The position numbers were made by a program, and so were the translations under genes. Below the pieces are notes generated by a model, which was given only the letters and a program-made list of their open reading frames with translations, did no database searches and was not told the origin of the DNA. Positions 1-10,000 of a stretch of 64,000 nt of DNA are shown here, piece after piece. The first letter of the stretch is position 1. Every line of letters starts with the position of its first letter. The stretch covers positions 2,108,001-2,172,000 of the forward strand of contig NZ_CP051651.1 of NCBI RefSeq assembly GCF_012848175.1. The letters run 5' to 3'. The DNA is from Xanthomonas campestris pv. badrii. Lineage in GTDB: Bacteria > Pseudomonadota > Gammaproteobacteria > Xanthomonadales > Xanthomonadaceae.

Positions 1-94
1 ACTCGCCATCGGCGACCTCGAAGCTCGCACCCTGCACTGCCACCTGGCCGTTTTCATAGACCTTGCGGACACCTTCCAACTGCACTTTCGCCAT
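1..94 (-). CDS. Sugar ABC transporter ATP-binding protein, N-terminus only (partial)
   Basis: Only the first 31 codons are in the window; the gene runs off the left edge. The start (MAKVQLEGVRKVYENG) matches the first strand of MalK/UgpC-type ATPases, which energise uptake of sugars or glycerol phosphate at the inner membrane. The Walker motifs lie outside the window, so the substrate cannot be told. It is divergent from zwf, across a 393-nt region, which fits a sugar-uptake role feeding the neighbouring Entner-Doudoroff genes (inference). Confidence 0.75.
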   Translation of the reverse strand, partial: MAKVQLEGVRKVYENGQVAVQGASFEVADGE

Positions 95-487
95 CGTTCG
101 GCCTCAACTGTGTATGCGCCCTGCCTTCGGCCCTCCCGATGGCAATGACGACCGACCCATCTGCACGGAATGTTCCTGCAAACGAATGCATTGGTTTATT
201 CTGACATGTAATCGTTTTCACATGGCAACATCGATCTCGGGAGGAATCATGCCGCAACCGACCCACGCTGCTGTTTCACGCGGCGTCAGCTGCCATGCGG
301 AGCCGGTCATTCCGCCACGCGGGGGCAGCTATACCGCCGATGCGCTAACCGCTGACCGCCAGTTGCTGCAACAATCGGGGATTGGGCGTCAGCGTCCATC
401 CCCCGCTGCGCGCACGCAAGTGCGGTGCAGGAACAGACGTACCGACCGCCGGCACCCCGGCGCCTTTCCGCCAAGCCGCTGATAACG
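95..487. other. Divergent intergenic region between ABC ATPase and zwf
   Basis: A 393-nt stretch without a convincing gene. Open frames here have no recognisable product. The AT-rich patch around 190-225 stands out from the GC-rich surroundings and probably holds the control elements of the ABC transporter gene. No clear Shine-Dalgarno sequence is seen before zwf. Confidence 0.5.
205..224. promoter_or_regulatory. Candidate operator, inverted repeat CATGT-N10-ACATG
   Basis: The 20-nt site has perfect 5-bp outer arms (CATGT and ACATG) around an AT-rich centre, in the AT-rich patch upstream of the ABC ATPase gene. Size and position suit a dimeric sugar-responsive repressor (LacI type), but the inner half-sites are not symmetric and no regulator gene is in view. 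Weak call. Confidence 0.3.
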
Positions 488-1945
488 ATGTCCCCAGAAT
501 CCGAAACGCGATCCATGCACAACACCCTGATCCTGTTCGGCGCCACCGGCGATCTTGCCCAGCGCTATCTGTTTCCTTCCCTGCTGCGACTGTTCATCGA
601 TGGCCTGCTGCCGGAAGACTTCCGCGTGCGTGCGCTGGCGTTGTCGCCGCACGACACCGATGCGTTCCGCGAGGTGCTGCGCCCGCGCCTGACCGAAGCG
701 CTGCCGATCGCCACACCCGAGCAGATCGCCGCGCTGCTGCAGCGGATCGACTACCGCTCGGTGGACCTGCGCAATGCCGAGTCGGTGGCCGATGCGGTCC
801 GTGAGCTGGCAAGCCGCCGCATCGTCAGCTACCTGGCGATTCCGCCGGGCCTGTACATCAGCACCTGCCAGGGCCTGGCCCTGGGGGGCGCTCTGGCCGC
901 GCCGCACCGGCTGATGCTGGAAAAGCCGATCGGCCACGACTCGGACAGCGCCCGCGAGATCCTGCAGTCGATCGGCGCCTTGATCGACGAAGACCGCGTG
1001 TTCCGCCTGGACCACTACCTGGGCAAGGCGGCGGTGCAGAACCTGGTGGCGCTGCGCTTCGGCAACACCCTGCTGGAGGCGGTCTGGAACCGCACCTATA
1101 TCGAATCGGTGCAGATCCTGGTGGCCGAAAGCGAAGGCGTGGACGGGCGCGATGCCTACTACGCCCGCTCCGGTGCGCTGCGCGACATGGTGCAGAGCCA
1201 TATCCTGCAGCTGCTGTGCCTGGTGGCGATGGAGCCGCCGGCCTCGCTGGAAGCCGACCGCATCCGCGACGAGAAGGTCAAGGTACTGCGTGCACTGCGC
1301 CCGATGACCGCCGAGCATGCCGCACATGACAGCGTGCGCGGCCGCTACACCGCCGGCACCATCAATGGCCAGCCCGCGCAGGCCTACCACCCGCCGGAAG
1401 GCAGCGACGTGGAAACCTTCGTCGCGGTGACCGCGCATATCGACAACTGGCGCTGGGCCGGGGTGCCGTTCCATCTGTGCACCGGCAAGCGCCTGGCCGA
1501 GCGCTCCACCCGTATCGTGGTGACGCTCAAGCCGGTGACGCATTGGCTATTCGAGCGGCCCGACCGGCAGAATGCGGTGCCCAACCGCCTCACCTTCCAG
1601 CTGCAGCCGCAGGAAAACATCGAGCTGGGCCTGATGAGCAGCCTGGCTGGCCCGGAATGGGGCGCGATCGAACTGCAGCCGCTGGAACTGGAACTGTCGG
1701 TGCCCACCGGCCTGCACCGCCGCATCGCCTATGAGCGCCTGTTCGTGGATGCCTTCAACGGCAACCCGGCGCTGTTCGTGCGCGACGACGAGGTCAAGGC
1801 CGCCTGGGCCTGGATCGACAGCGTCAGCGATGCCTGGGCCGCGGCCCAACTTCCCCTGCAGCCCTACCCGGCCGGCAGCTGGGGCCCGGACATCGCTGCC
1901 CCATTCCTGCCTCCCGCCACCGACGCACAGGGAAACAACGCATGA
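488..1945 (+). CDS. zwf: Glucose-6-phosphate 1-dehydrogenase
   Basis: Oxidises glucose 6-phosphate to 6-phosphogluconolactone with NAD(P)+, the entry to the Entner-Doudoroff and pentose phosphate routes (cytosolic). The 485-aa product has the nucleotide-binding GATGDLA motif at about residues 18-24 and the active-site DHYLGK at about 175-180, with family-typical length. Two starts are possible: ATG 488 (used) or ATG 515 (MHNTLILFG); neither has a strong ribosome site and 515 would remove only nine residues. First gene of a glucose-catabolism cluster; its stop overlaps the glk start as ATGA, suggesting translational coupling. Confidence 0.95.
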   Translation: MSPESETRSMHNTLILFGATGDLAQRYLFPSLLRLFIDGLLPEDFRVRALALSPHDTDAFREVLRPRLTEALPIATPEQIAALLQRIDYRSVDLRNAESVADAVRELASRRIVSYLAIPPGLYISTCQGLALGGALAAPHRLMLEKPIGHDSDSAREILQSIGALIDEDRVFRLDHYLGKAAVQNLVALRFGNTLLEAVWNRTYIESVQILVAESEGVDGRDAYYARSGALRDMVQSHILQLLCLVAMEPPASLEADRIRDEKVKVLRALRPMTAEHAAHDSVRGRYTAGTINGQPAQAYHPPEGSDVETFVAVTAHIDNWRWAGVPFHLCTGKRLAERSTRIVVTLKPVTHWLFERPDRQNAVPNRLTFQLQPQENIELGLMSSLAGPEWGAIELQPLELELSVPTGLHRRIAYERLFVDAFNGNPALFVRDDEVKAAWAWIDSVSDAWAAAQLPLQPYPAGSWGPDIAAPFLPPATDAQGNNA

Positions 1946-2949
1946 CCGCTCCTTCCAAGCCGGTGCTGGTTGCCGATATCGGCGGAACCAATGCGCGTTT
2001 TGCGTTGGCCGACGTCGACGCCTCGGTACCGTTGCTGGACGACACCTCGCGCGAATTCGCGGTGGTGGAGTTCGCCTCGCTCGGTGAAGCGGCCCGGTAC
2101 TACCTCGACCAGATCGGCGTGCAGGCCACCAAGGGCGTGTTCGCGGTGGCCGGGCGGGTGGATGGCGACGAAGCGCGCATCACCAACCATCCGTGGGTGA
2201 TCTCGCGCACGCGCACCGCCAGCATGCTGGGTTTCAGCACCCTGCACCTGATCAACGACTTTGCCGCACAGGCCATGGCGATCAGCCTGCTGCGTCCGCA
2301 GGACGTGGTGCAGGTGGGCGGGGCCAGCTGGCGGCCGGCGCCGATCGAGCAACCGCGCAACTACGGCGTGATCGGCCCGGGCACCGGGCTGGGCGTGGGT
2401 GGCCTGATCATCCGCAACGGGCGCTGTTTTCCGCTGGAAACCGAGGGCGGCCACGTCAGCTTCCCACCGGGCACGCCGGAAGAAATCCGCATTCTGGAGA
2501 TCCTGTCCGAGCAGTTCGGCCGGGTCTCCAACGAGCGGCTGATCTGCGGCCCGGGCCTGGTCAACATCCACCGTGCGCTGAGCGAGATTGCCGGGGTCGA
2601 CCCGGGCCCGCTGCAGCCCAAGGACATCACCGCGCGCGCAGCCGCTGGCGACCCGCGCTCGTCGCGCACCATCGACCTGTTTTGCGCCATCTTCGGTGCG
2701 ATCGCCGGCGACATGGTGCTGATGCAGGGCGCGTGGGACGGCGTCTTCCTCACTGGCGGGCTGGTGCCCAAGGTGCTGGATTCGCTGCAGCACTCCGGCT
2801 TTCGCCAGCGCTTCGAGCACAAGGGCCGGTTCTCCGCGATCATGTCGAAGGTGCCCTCGCTGGCCGTCATGCATCCGCATGCCGGCCTGCTGGGCGCCGC
2901 GGCCTATGCCGTGGATGCAGAGCGGCAGCATCCAGGAGAACAGCGATGA
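1942..2949 (+). CDS. glk: Glucokinase
   Basis: Phosphorylates glucose with ATP to glucose 6-phosphate, the substrate of zwf just upstream. The 335-aa protein starts with the phosphate-binding ADIGGTNARF motif (about residues 11-20) and carries the second ATP-site motif GPGTGLGVGG near residue 146, as in the bacterial Glk (group B) family. Overlaps zwf and pgl by 4 nt at each end (ATGA), so the three genes are almost certainly one transcript. Confidence 0.95.
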   Translation: MTAPSKPVLVADIGGTNARFALADVDASVPLLDDTSREFAVVEFASLGEAARYYLDQIGVQATKGVFAVAGRVDGDEARITNHPWVISRTRTASMLGFSTLHLINDFAAQAMAISLLRPQDVVQVGGASWRPAPIEQPRNYGVIGPGTGLGVGGLIIRNGRCFPLETEGGHVSFPPGTPEEIRILEILSEQFGRVSNERLICGPGLVNIHRALSEIAGVDPGPLQPKDITARAAAGDPRSSRTIDLFCAIFGAIAGDMVLMQGAWDGVFLTGGLVPKVLDSLQHSGFRQRFEHKGRFSAIMSKVPSLAVMHPHAGLLGAAAYAVDAERQHPGEQR

Positions 2950-3665
2950 GCCTGCAGGACGACCCGCGCATCACCCTGGTGCGTTACGAGGACCCGGCCG
3001 AATGGACCGAGACGGTGGCCAGCGAAATGGCCGACCTGCTGGAACAGGAAATCTCGCGTCGCGGGCAGGCACGCATGCTGCTCTCCGGCGGGACCACGCC
3101 TGCCCCGGTCTACGAATCGCTGGCACATCGTCCGCTGGACTGGTCGCGGGTCGAAGTGGGCCTGGTGGATGAGCGCTGGCTCTCGCCGCAGGACCAGGAC
3201 AGCAACGCCTGGCTGGTGAATCACAGCTTCCTGACCCACGCGCCGGCGGCGACCTTCATCCCGCTGGTTCGCCCGGGCAAGCAACTACCCGAATGCGTGC
3301 ACACCGCGAACCTGCAGGCCACGCATGCCGAGCCGGCCTGCCTGGCAGTGCTGGGCATGGGCGGCGACGGCCATACCGCCTCGCTGTTCCCCGGCTCGAC
3401 CGAGCTGCCGAAAGCGCTCGCCAGCCCGCAACCGTACGCGTCGCTGGATGCCACCGGTTGTCCGGGCGCCAACCAGTGGCCGCTGCGCATCACCCTGACC
3501 CCGGCCGGGCTGGCGCCGATCCCCCGCCGCCTGTTGTTGTTGCGCGGCAAGCAGAAGCTAGACGTCCTGACAGCGGCGCTGGCCGGCGATGACATCAGCC
3601 AGTACCCGATCCGCGTGGCCTTGCAGCAGCCAGGCCCCAGACTGCGTGTGCACTGGTGTGCCTGA
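2946..3665 (+). CDS. pgl: 6-phosphogluconolactonase
   Basis: Hydrolyses 6-phosphogluconolactone made by Zwf to 6-phosphogluconate. The 239-aa product is of the DevB/NagB-like family: LSGGTTP phosphate loop at about 46-52, VDERW near residue 75, and GMGGDGHTASLFPG at about 137-150 with the conserved Asp-His. The start codon overlaps the glk stop (ATGA). About 200 nt of non-coding DNA separate it from edd. Confidence 0.95.
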   Translation: MSLQDDPRITLVRYEDPAEWTETVASEMADLLEQEISRRGQARMLLSGGTTPAPVYESLAHRPLDWSRVEVGLVDERWLSPQDQDSNAWLVNHSFLTHAPAATFIPLVRPGKQLPECVHTANLQATHAEPACLAVLGMGGDGHTASLFPGSTELPKALASPQPYASLDATGCPGANQWPLRITLTPAGLAPIPRRLLLLRGKQKLDVLTAALAGDDISQYPIRVALQQPGPRLRVHWCA

Positions 3666-3863
3666 TGCGCAGCGCGCTTGCACGCGACGGCATGCACGCG
3701 ATGGCGCGCTCCTGCAGCAGCCAGCACGCTTCAGGGCGCGCGCAGGAGTGTCGATAGGCGCATGCCGCTTCGGTGACCCCATGCCCGTTCCAGTCGCTGC
3801 GCAGACATGCAGAAATTCCACGTCCACGCACCACATCCCCCCGTTTCTCATAGCCGGTAGCCA

Positions 3864-5780
3864 ATGAGCCTGCATCCGAACATCCAAGCTGTCACCGACC
3901 GCATCCGCAAGCGTAGCGCGCCTTCGCGCGCGGCCTATCTGGCCGGCATCGATGCCGCCCTGCGCGAGGGTCCGTTCCGTAGCCGATTGAGCTGCGGCAA
4001 TCTCGCGCATGGCTTCGCCGCCTCCGAGCCCACCGACAAATCGCGCCTGCGCGGCGCGGCCACGCCCAACCTGGGCATCATCACCGCCTACAACGACATG
4101 CTATCGGCGCACCAGCCGTTCGAGCATTACCCGCAGCTGATCCGCGACACCGCGCGTGCGCTCGGCGCCACCGCGCAGGTGGCCGGCGGCGTGCCGGCGA
4201 TGTGCGATGGCGTCACCCAGGGCCGCGCCGGCATGGAGCTGTCGCTGTTCTCGCGCGACAACATCGCCCAGGCCGCCGCGATCGGCCTGAGCCACGACAT
4301 GTTCGACAGCGTGGTGTACCTGGGCGTGTGCGACAAGATCGTGCCGGGCCTGCTGATCGGCGCGCTGGCATTCGGTCACCTGCCTGCGATCTTCATGCCG
4401 GCCGGCCCGATGACGCCCGGCATCCCGAACAAGCAAAAAGCCGAAGTGCGCGAGCGCTACGCCGCGGGCGAAGCCACACGTGCCGAGCTGCTGGAAGCCG
4501 AATCGGCGTCCTACCACTCGCCCGGCACCTGCACCTTCTACGGCACCGCCAACTCCAACCAGGTGTTGCTCGAAGCGATGGGCGTGCAGCTGCCCGGCGC
4601 CTCGTTCGTCAACCCGGAACTGCCGTTGCGCGATGCGCTCACCCGCGAGGGCACCGCGCGTGCATTGGCGATCTCGGCCCTGGGCCAGGACTTCCGCCCG
4701 TTCGGCCGCCTGATCGACGAGCGCGCCATCGTCAACGCAGTGGTCGCGCTGATGGCCACCGGCGGCTCGACCAACCACACCATCCACTGGATCGCCGTGG
4801 CCCGTGCGGCCGGCATCGTGCTGACCTGGGACGACATGGACCTGATCTCGCAGACCGTGCCGCTGCTGACCCGCGTCTATCCGAACGGCGAAGCCGACGT
4901 GAACCGCTTCCAGGCTGCCGGCGGCACCGCGTTCGTGTTCCGCGAACTGATGGACGCCGGCTACATGCACGACGACCTGCCCACCGTGGTCGAAGGCGGC
5001 ATGCGCGCCTACGTCAACGAGCCGCGCCTGCAGGACGGCAAGGTGGTCTATGTGCCCGGCACCGCGACCACCGCCGACGACAGCGTCGCGCGCCCGGTCA
5101 GCGATGCGTTCGAAGCGCAGGGTGGCCTGCGCCTGCTACGCGGCAATCTGGGCCGTTCGCTGATCAAGCTGTCTGCGGTCAAGCCGCAGCACCGCAGCAT
5201 CGAAGCGCCCGCCGTGGTGATCGACACCCCGCAGGTGCTCAACAAGCTGCATGCGGCCGGCGTGCTGCCGCACGATTTCGTGGTGGTGCTGCGCTACCAG
5301 GGCCCGCGGGCAAACGGCATGCCGGAACTGCATTCGATGGCGCCGTTGCTGGGCCTGCTGCAAAACCAGGGCCGGCGCGTGGCGCTGGTCACCGACGGCC
5401 GCCTGTCAGGTGCGTCGGGCAAGTTCCCGGCCGCCATCCACCTGACCCCCGAAGCCGCGCGCGGCGGCCCGATCGGGCGCGTGCGCGAAGGCGACATCGT
5501 GCGCCTGGACGGCGAAGCCGGCACCCTGGAAGTGCTGGTCTCGGCCGAAGAATGGGCCTCGCGCGAGGTGGCGCCAAACACCGCGGTGGCCGGCAACGAC
5601 CTGGGCCGCAACCTGTTCGGCATCAACCGCCAGGTCGTCGGCCCGGCCGACCAGGGCGCGATCTCCATTTCCTGCGGCCCGACCCATCCGGACGGCGCGC
5701 TGTGGAGTTACGACGCCGAATACGAACTGGGCGCCGACGCCGCTGCCGCCGCTGCGCCGCACGAGTCCAAGGACGCCTGA
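3864..5780 (+). CDS. edd: Phosphogluconate dehydratase
   Basis: Dehydrates 6-phosphogluconate to 2-keto-3-deoxy-6-phosphogluconate (KDPG), the first dedicated Entner-Doudoroff step. 638 aa, standard for Edd. Family motifs of [4Fe-4S] IlvD/Edd dehydratases are present: GVCDKIVPG near residue 154, ATGGSTNHTIHW near 298, and RLSGASGKFPA near 513. It may have its own promoter because 198 nt separate it from pgl. eda follows 51 nt downstream after a small GC-rich inverted repeat. Confidence 0.96.
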   Translation: MSLHPNIQAVTDRIRKRSAPSRAAYLAGIDAALREGPFRSRLSCGNLAHGFAASEPTDKSRLRGAATPNLGIITAYNDMLSAHQPFEHYPQLIRDTARALGATAQVAGGVPAMCDGVTQGRAGMELSLFSRDNIAQAAAIGLSHDMFDSVVYLGVCDKIVPGLLIGALAFGHLPAIFMPAGPMTPGIPNKQKAEVRERYAAGEATRAELLEAESASYHSPGTCTFYGTANSNQVLLEAMGVQLPGASFVNPELPLRDALTREGTARALAISALGQDFRPFGRLIDERAIVNAVVALMATGGSTNHTIHWIAVARAAGIVLTWDDMDLISQTVPLLTRVYPNGEADVNRFQAAGGTAFVFRELMDAGYMHDDLPTVVEGGMRAYVNEPRLQDGKVVYVPGTATTADDSVARPVSDAFEAQGGLRLLRGNLGRSLIKLSAVKPQHRSIEAPAVVIDTPQVLNKLHAAGVLPHDFVVVLRYQGPRANGMPELHSMAPLLGLLQNQGRRVALVTDGRLSGASGKFPAAIHLTPEAARGGPIGRVREGDIVRLDGEAGTLEVLVSAEEWASREVAPNTAVAGNDLGRNLFGINRQVVGPADQGAISISCGPTHPDGALWSYDAEYELGADAAAAAAPHESKDA

Positions 5781-5831
5781 TCCCTTCCCTCTGCGCGGCC
5801 GCTACGGCGGCCGCCGTTTAATGGAGTTGCA

Positions 5832-6491
5832 ATGACGATTGCCCAGACCCAGAACACCGCCGAACAGCTGCTGCGCGACGCCGGCATCCTGCCGGTGGTC
5901 ACCGTCGATACGCTGGACCAGGCACGCCGCGTCGCCGACGCATTGCTGGAAGGCGGCCTGCCCGCCATCGAGCTCACCCTGCGCACGCCGGTGGCGATCG
6001 ATGCGCTGGCCATGCTCAAGCGCGAACTGCCGAATATCGTGATCGGCGCCGGCACGGTGCTGAGCGAACTGCAGCTGCGTCAGTCGGTGGATGCCGGCGC
6101 GGACTTCCTGGTGACTCCAGGCACGCCTGCCCCGCTCGCACGCCTGCTGGCCGATGCGCCGATCCCGGCGGTGCCCGGCGCCGCCACGCCAACCGAACTG
6201 CTGACCCTGATGGGACTGGGTTTCCGCGTGTGCAAGCTGTTCCCGGCCACTGCGGTGGGCGGCCTGCAGATGCTCAAGGGTCTGGCCGGCCCGCTGTCCG
6301 AGCTCAAGCTGTGCCCCACCGGCGGCATCAGCGAAGCCAACGCCGCCGAGTTCCTGTCGCAGCCGAATGTGGTCTGCATCGGCGGGTCGTGGATGGTGCC
6401 CAAGGAGTGGCTGGCCCAGGGCCAGTGGGACAAGGTCAAGGAAAGCTCGGCCAAGGCGGCGGCGATCGTACGGCAGGCGCGGGCGGGCTGA
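5832..6491 (+). CDS. eda: KDPG aldolase (2-keto-3-deoxy-6-phosphogluconate aldolase)
   Basis: Cleaves KDPG to pyruvate and glyceraldehyde 3-phosphate, completing the Entner-Doudoroff pathway. The 219-aa class I aldolase has catalytic Glu47 in PAIELTLRT and the Schiff-base Lys135 in FRVCKLFPA. The start is preceded by GGAG about 8 nt upstream. Last gene of the zwf-glk-pgl-edd-eda cluster; a 564-nt hairpin-rich spacer follows. Confidence 0.96.
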   Translation: MTIAQTQNTAEQLLRDAGILPVVTVDTLDQARRVADALLEGGLPAIELTLRTPVAIDALAMLKRELPNIVIGAGTVLSELQLRQSVDAGADFLVTPGTPAPLARLLADAPIPAVPGAATPTELLTLMGLGFRVCKLFPATAVGGLQMLKGLAGPLSELKLCPTGGISEANAAEFLSQPNVVCIGGSWMVPKEWLAQGQWDKVKESSAKAAAIVRQARAG

Positions 6492-6735
6492 TTGGCTGGG
6501 CGCTTCGGTCGGCGACCTGATGAGCTATGTGATTGGATCTGCACGTCGGAAACGACGTGTTGATTCTTTCAACAAGGGCTGTGGATCGACTGCTCATGCG
6601 TCGCAGGGGCGACTCCAACTCTCGATCGCAAGCGGACAAAGATCGTTCAAAGCATCGCTCACCACGCGACTGTTGTTGTCAGAAGCGATGGCAATGACAA
6701 ACCGAGGCGGCAGCGTGGCCGGGGATTGGCGGAGA

Positions 6736-6787
6736 GCGGCACAGGGATGTGCCGCGACGGCGCGTCAGACAGGATGTCTGCCGCGCC
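6736..6787. repeat. Double-hairpin intergenic repeat
   Basis: Two strong stem-loops lie back to back. The first is GCGGCACA, loop GGGA, TGTGCCGC (6736-6755). The second is a stem of 6 plus 6 bp with one mismatch, arms GGCGCG-T-CAGACA and TGTCTG-C-CGCGCC, loop GGA (6759-6787). No U-tract follows, so this looks like a REP-type element rather than a terminator. Confidence 0.6.
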
Positions 6788-6898
6788 GAAGAGCCGATGC
6801 CCGGCCGCGCTGCCGCCTGCTGCCGAAGTCAGTACCTAAAAGGGCTGGTGCTTATGGCAGGCGGTGCTCTGGTACTTGTGCCATTTGCTGAAACCGTA

Positions 6899-7013
6899 CC
6901 CTCACCCCAACCCCCGCTCCGCGCCCCGGCCCGCGCTAATGGCGCGGGCGCTCCAAGGCACGCGCGCCGGTGGCGCGCAAGCTGTGCCTTTTCGCCCCGA
7001 CGGGAGAGGGGCT
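6899..7013. repeat. Intergenic repeat with CCCTC.../...GAGGG ends
   Basis: The stretch begins CCCTCACCCCAACCCC and ends CGGGAGAGGGG, so the ends are roughly inverted, and it has GC-rich palindromes in the middle (for example around GCGCGCCGGTGGCGCGC). I recognise this style from Xanthomonas and Stenotrophomonas spacers. Only one copy is seen in this window. Confidence 0.45.
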
Positions 7014-7055
7014 TGATGCGCCCTGCGTTGTCTATGGCACTGCACAGTGCGTTGC

Positions 7056-10000
7056 TCAGGACTCCAACGCAGCGTTCGTAGGCAGCGCCTTCGGCACACC
7101 GCGCGCACGTCGCACCAGTGCCGCTGCGCCGTTGCTCATATCATCGAGGATGGCGTAGATCGTCGGCAGGAACAGCAGGCTCACCACGGTGGAGAACGCC
7201 AGGCCACCCGCAATTGCGCGGGCCATCGGGAAGTACGGCGGGCCATCGCTGAACATGGTGGTGCTGGTCAGCGAGATCGGCACCATCGCCAGGATGGCAG
7301 TACCCATGGTCATCATGATCGGCCGCAGCCGCTCGCGTGAGCCCTCCACCAGCGCCTGGGTGCGGCCCATGCCGCGGCGGCGCAGGTTGTTGATGTGCTC
7401 GATCATCACGATGCCGTTGTTCACCACCACGCCCATCAGCACCAGGATGCCGATGAAGGACATGATGCCGAACGAGGTGCCGGTGATCCAGAACAGCCAG
7501 AACACGCCGAAGATCGAAAACAGCACGCCGCTCATGATGGCTGCCGGGAACAGCAGCGATTCGAACACTGCCGCCATCACCACGTAGATCATCACCAGCG
7601 CGATCACCAGGTTGAACACCATCTGGCCCATCGCCTCGCCATCGTTCTGGTAGTCGCCGCCGTCGAAGGTATAGCTGTAACCGGCCGGGAAACTCATCGC
7701 CTTGAGCGGCTTTTCCATCGCCGCGCGCGCTTCCGGCATGGTGACTTTTTCGGCCAGATTGGCCTTGATGGTCAGCGTGGTCTGGCGATTGGTGCGCCCG
7801 ATCTGAGTGGCGGCCGGGCGAATCTGCACGTCCACCAGCGATAGCAACGGCACGCTGCGGCCATCCTTGGTGCGCACGGTGAAGCCAGCCAAGTCTTCGG
7901 GCTTGCTTTGCTCGGCACCGGCAAAACGCACCCACACCGGCACTTCATTATCGCCACGGCGGAACTCGCGCAATGGCGTACCGCGCAATGCCAGGCCCAC
8001 GAAACTGGCCACCTGCTCCGCACTGAAACCGAAGGCGGCAGCACGCTCCCGGTCCACGCGGATCGCCAACTCGCTGGTGCGGTCGCCGGTATCCACATGC
8101 ACGTCGCGCAGTTCCTTGCGCTGCGCCAGCAATGGCACCACCTCGTCGGCCAGCGCCTTGAGCGCCTCGGTGGAGTCGCCAACCAACTGCACCTGTACGC
8201 CCTGGTTGCCGTTACCGCCATCGCCCTGATTGCCGATGCTGTAGTCGGCGCGCGCAGAGCGCGGCAGCTCCTTGCGAATTTTCTCCAGCAGCGGCGGCAG
8301 ATCCTTTACCTTGCTGGCGTCGAAGGTCACCACTGTATTGCTGCCTTCCACCTCGCTGAACCACGAATAGATCTGGGTGATGTGGTACTTGGCGCGATTG
8401 GCTTCGAGGTACTGTTCCACACGGCCGATTTCTTCGCCCAGCTGCTCGCGGGTGTAGGAGCCTTTCCACTGGTACTGGATGAAGGCCTCGTTGCCTCCAT
8501 CGCCGCCGAACATGTCGACCTTGGTCAGCTTCATCGGCACCAGGCTGATGGCGCTGACCAGGATGATGCCGGCCACGCTCCAGCCACGGTGCGCCAGCGT
8601 CCACGCCAGGATGCGTGCATAGCGCCGCTGCAGCTTGGCGATGACGCCGCGCTCGGACGTCACCATCGGCGGCGTCTTCATGCGCGCGGACAACATCGGG
8701 ATCAGGCTGATCGCCACCAGCCACGAGGCCAACAGCGACACCGAGATGGTGATGGCGATCTGCGCCATGAAGATGGAGATGTTGTTGGTCTCGCCGAACA
8801 GGTTCGGTACGAACACGATGCAATGGCACAGGGTGCCGGCGCTGAGCGCGATCGCCACGCTGCGCGTGCCCAGCAAGGCCGCCAGCTGCGGCTGACCCGG
8901 CATGCGCTCGCGTTCCTGGTAGATGCTTTCCACCACCACCACGGCGTTGTCCACCAGCATGCCCACTGCCAGCAGCAGCCCCATCATGGTCAGGATATTG
9001 AGCGTGACCCCGACGAAGTACATGAAGCCCAACGTGATCGCAAAGCAGATCGGAATTGCCAGCGTCACCATCAGGGTCGATGGCCAATGCCGCAGGAAGA
9101 AGAACAGCACGGTGATCGACAGCAACAGGCCGACCGCGCCGGCCTCGGCCAGTTCGGCCAGCGACGAGGTCACCGCCTTGCCCTGGTTGTCGATCACCTT
9201 GATCTGCACGTCGCGCATCGCAGGTTCTGCGCGGATGTCTTCGACTTCCTTCAAGGCCAGCCGCGAGACTTCCACCAGGTTGGCGCTGCGTTCCTTGTAG
9301 ATATCCAGGCCGATCGCCGGGCGCCCGTCCAGCCGGCGTCCGTAGTTCATGCGTGTGGGCTTCAGGCGTACCTGCGCGATATCGCCCAGGCGCAGGCCCT
9401 TGGCATTGAGGACGAGCTCACGCAGCTCCTGCAGATCGCGCAGCTCGCCGATCGGCTGCACGCGGATGCGCTGGCCGTTGTCGTCGATCTGCCCGGCCGA
9501 TACCGAAAAATTGAGCTTGCCCAGACGCTCGCTCAGATCGTTGAGGCTGAGGTCGTGCGCGGTAAGCCGGTCCGGCGCGATCGCGATCTCCACCTCGTTC
9601 GGCGGTGCGCCGGAGATCTCCACCTTCGCCACGCCGGGGATGCGCTCGATGCGCCGCTTGAACTCGCGGTCGAGCATGTCGTAGGCACCGGTCAGGTCGG
9701 TCTGGCTGGCCAGGCGCACCTTGAGCACCGGCTCGTCGCTGCTGGACCACTTGAAGATATGGAAGCGCTGCAGATCGTCCGGCAGATCGTCGCGGATGGC
9801 GTCCAGCCGCTCACGTGCGTCCGATGCGGCGATGGCGATGTCGCGGTCCCAGTCGCTGAACTCGATGAAGATGTTGGCGCCGTCGGCGGTGGCGGTCGAG
9901 CGCATGCGCTTGATGCCGGTCATCGTGGCCAGGGCTTCTTCGGCCGGCCGCACGAGGTTGCGCTCCACCTCGTCCGGGGTGGAGCCGGTATACGGCAACT

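Larger units (their letters stand above)
6492..7055. other. Intergenic region rich in hairpin repeats
   Basis: A 564-nt stretch between eda and the convergent RND operon. Long open frames here have no recognisable product and a composition unlike neighbouring genes. It holds two adjacent strong hairpins (6736-6787) and a repeat with CCCTCACCCC at one end and GGGAGAGGGG at the other (6899-7013), listed separately. Confidence 0.6.

Noticed and set aside
389..1543. Long open frame antisense to zwf (minus strand, 384 codons)
   Set aside because: The plus strand encodes a clear glucose-6-phosphate dehydrogenase. The antisense frame is rich in Arg/His/Gln as expected for a shadow of high-G+C coding DNA and has no domain.
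6367..6891. Open frame overlapping the eda end and the spacer (174 codons)
   Set aside because: It starts inside eda in another frame and runs through hairpin repeats; no ribosome site and no family resemblance.
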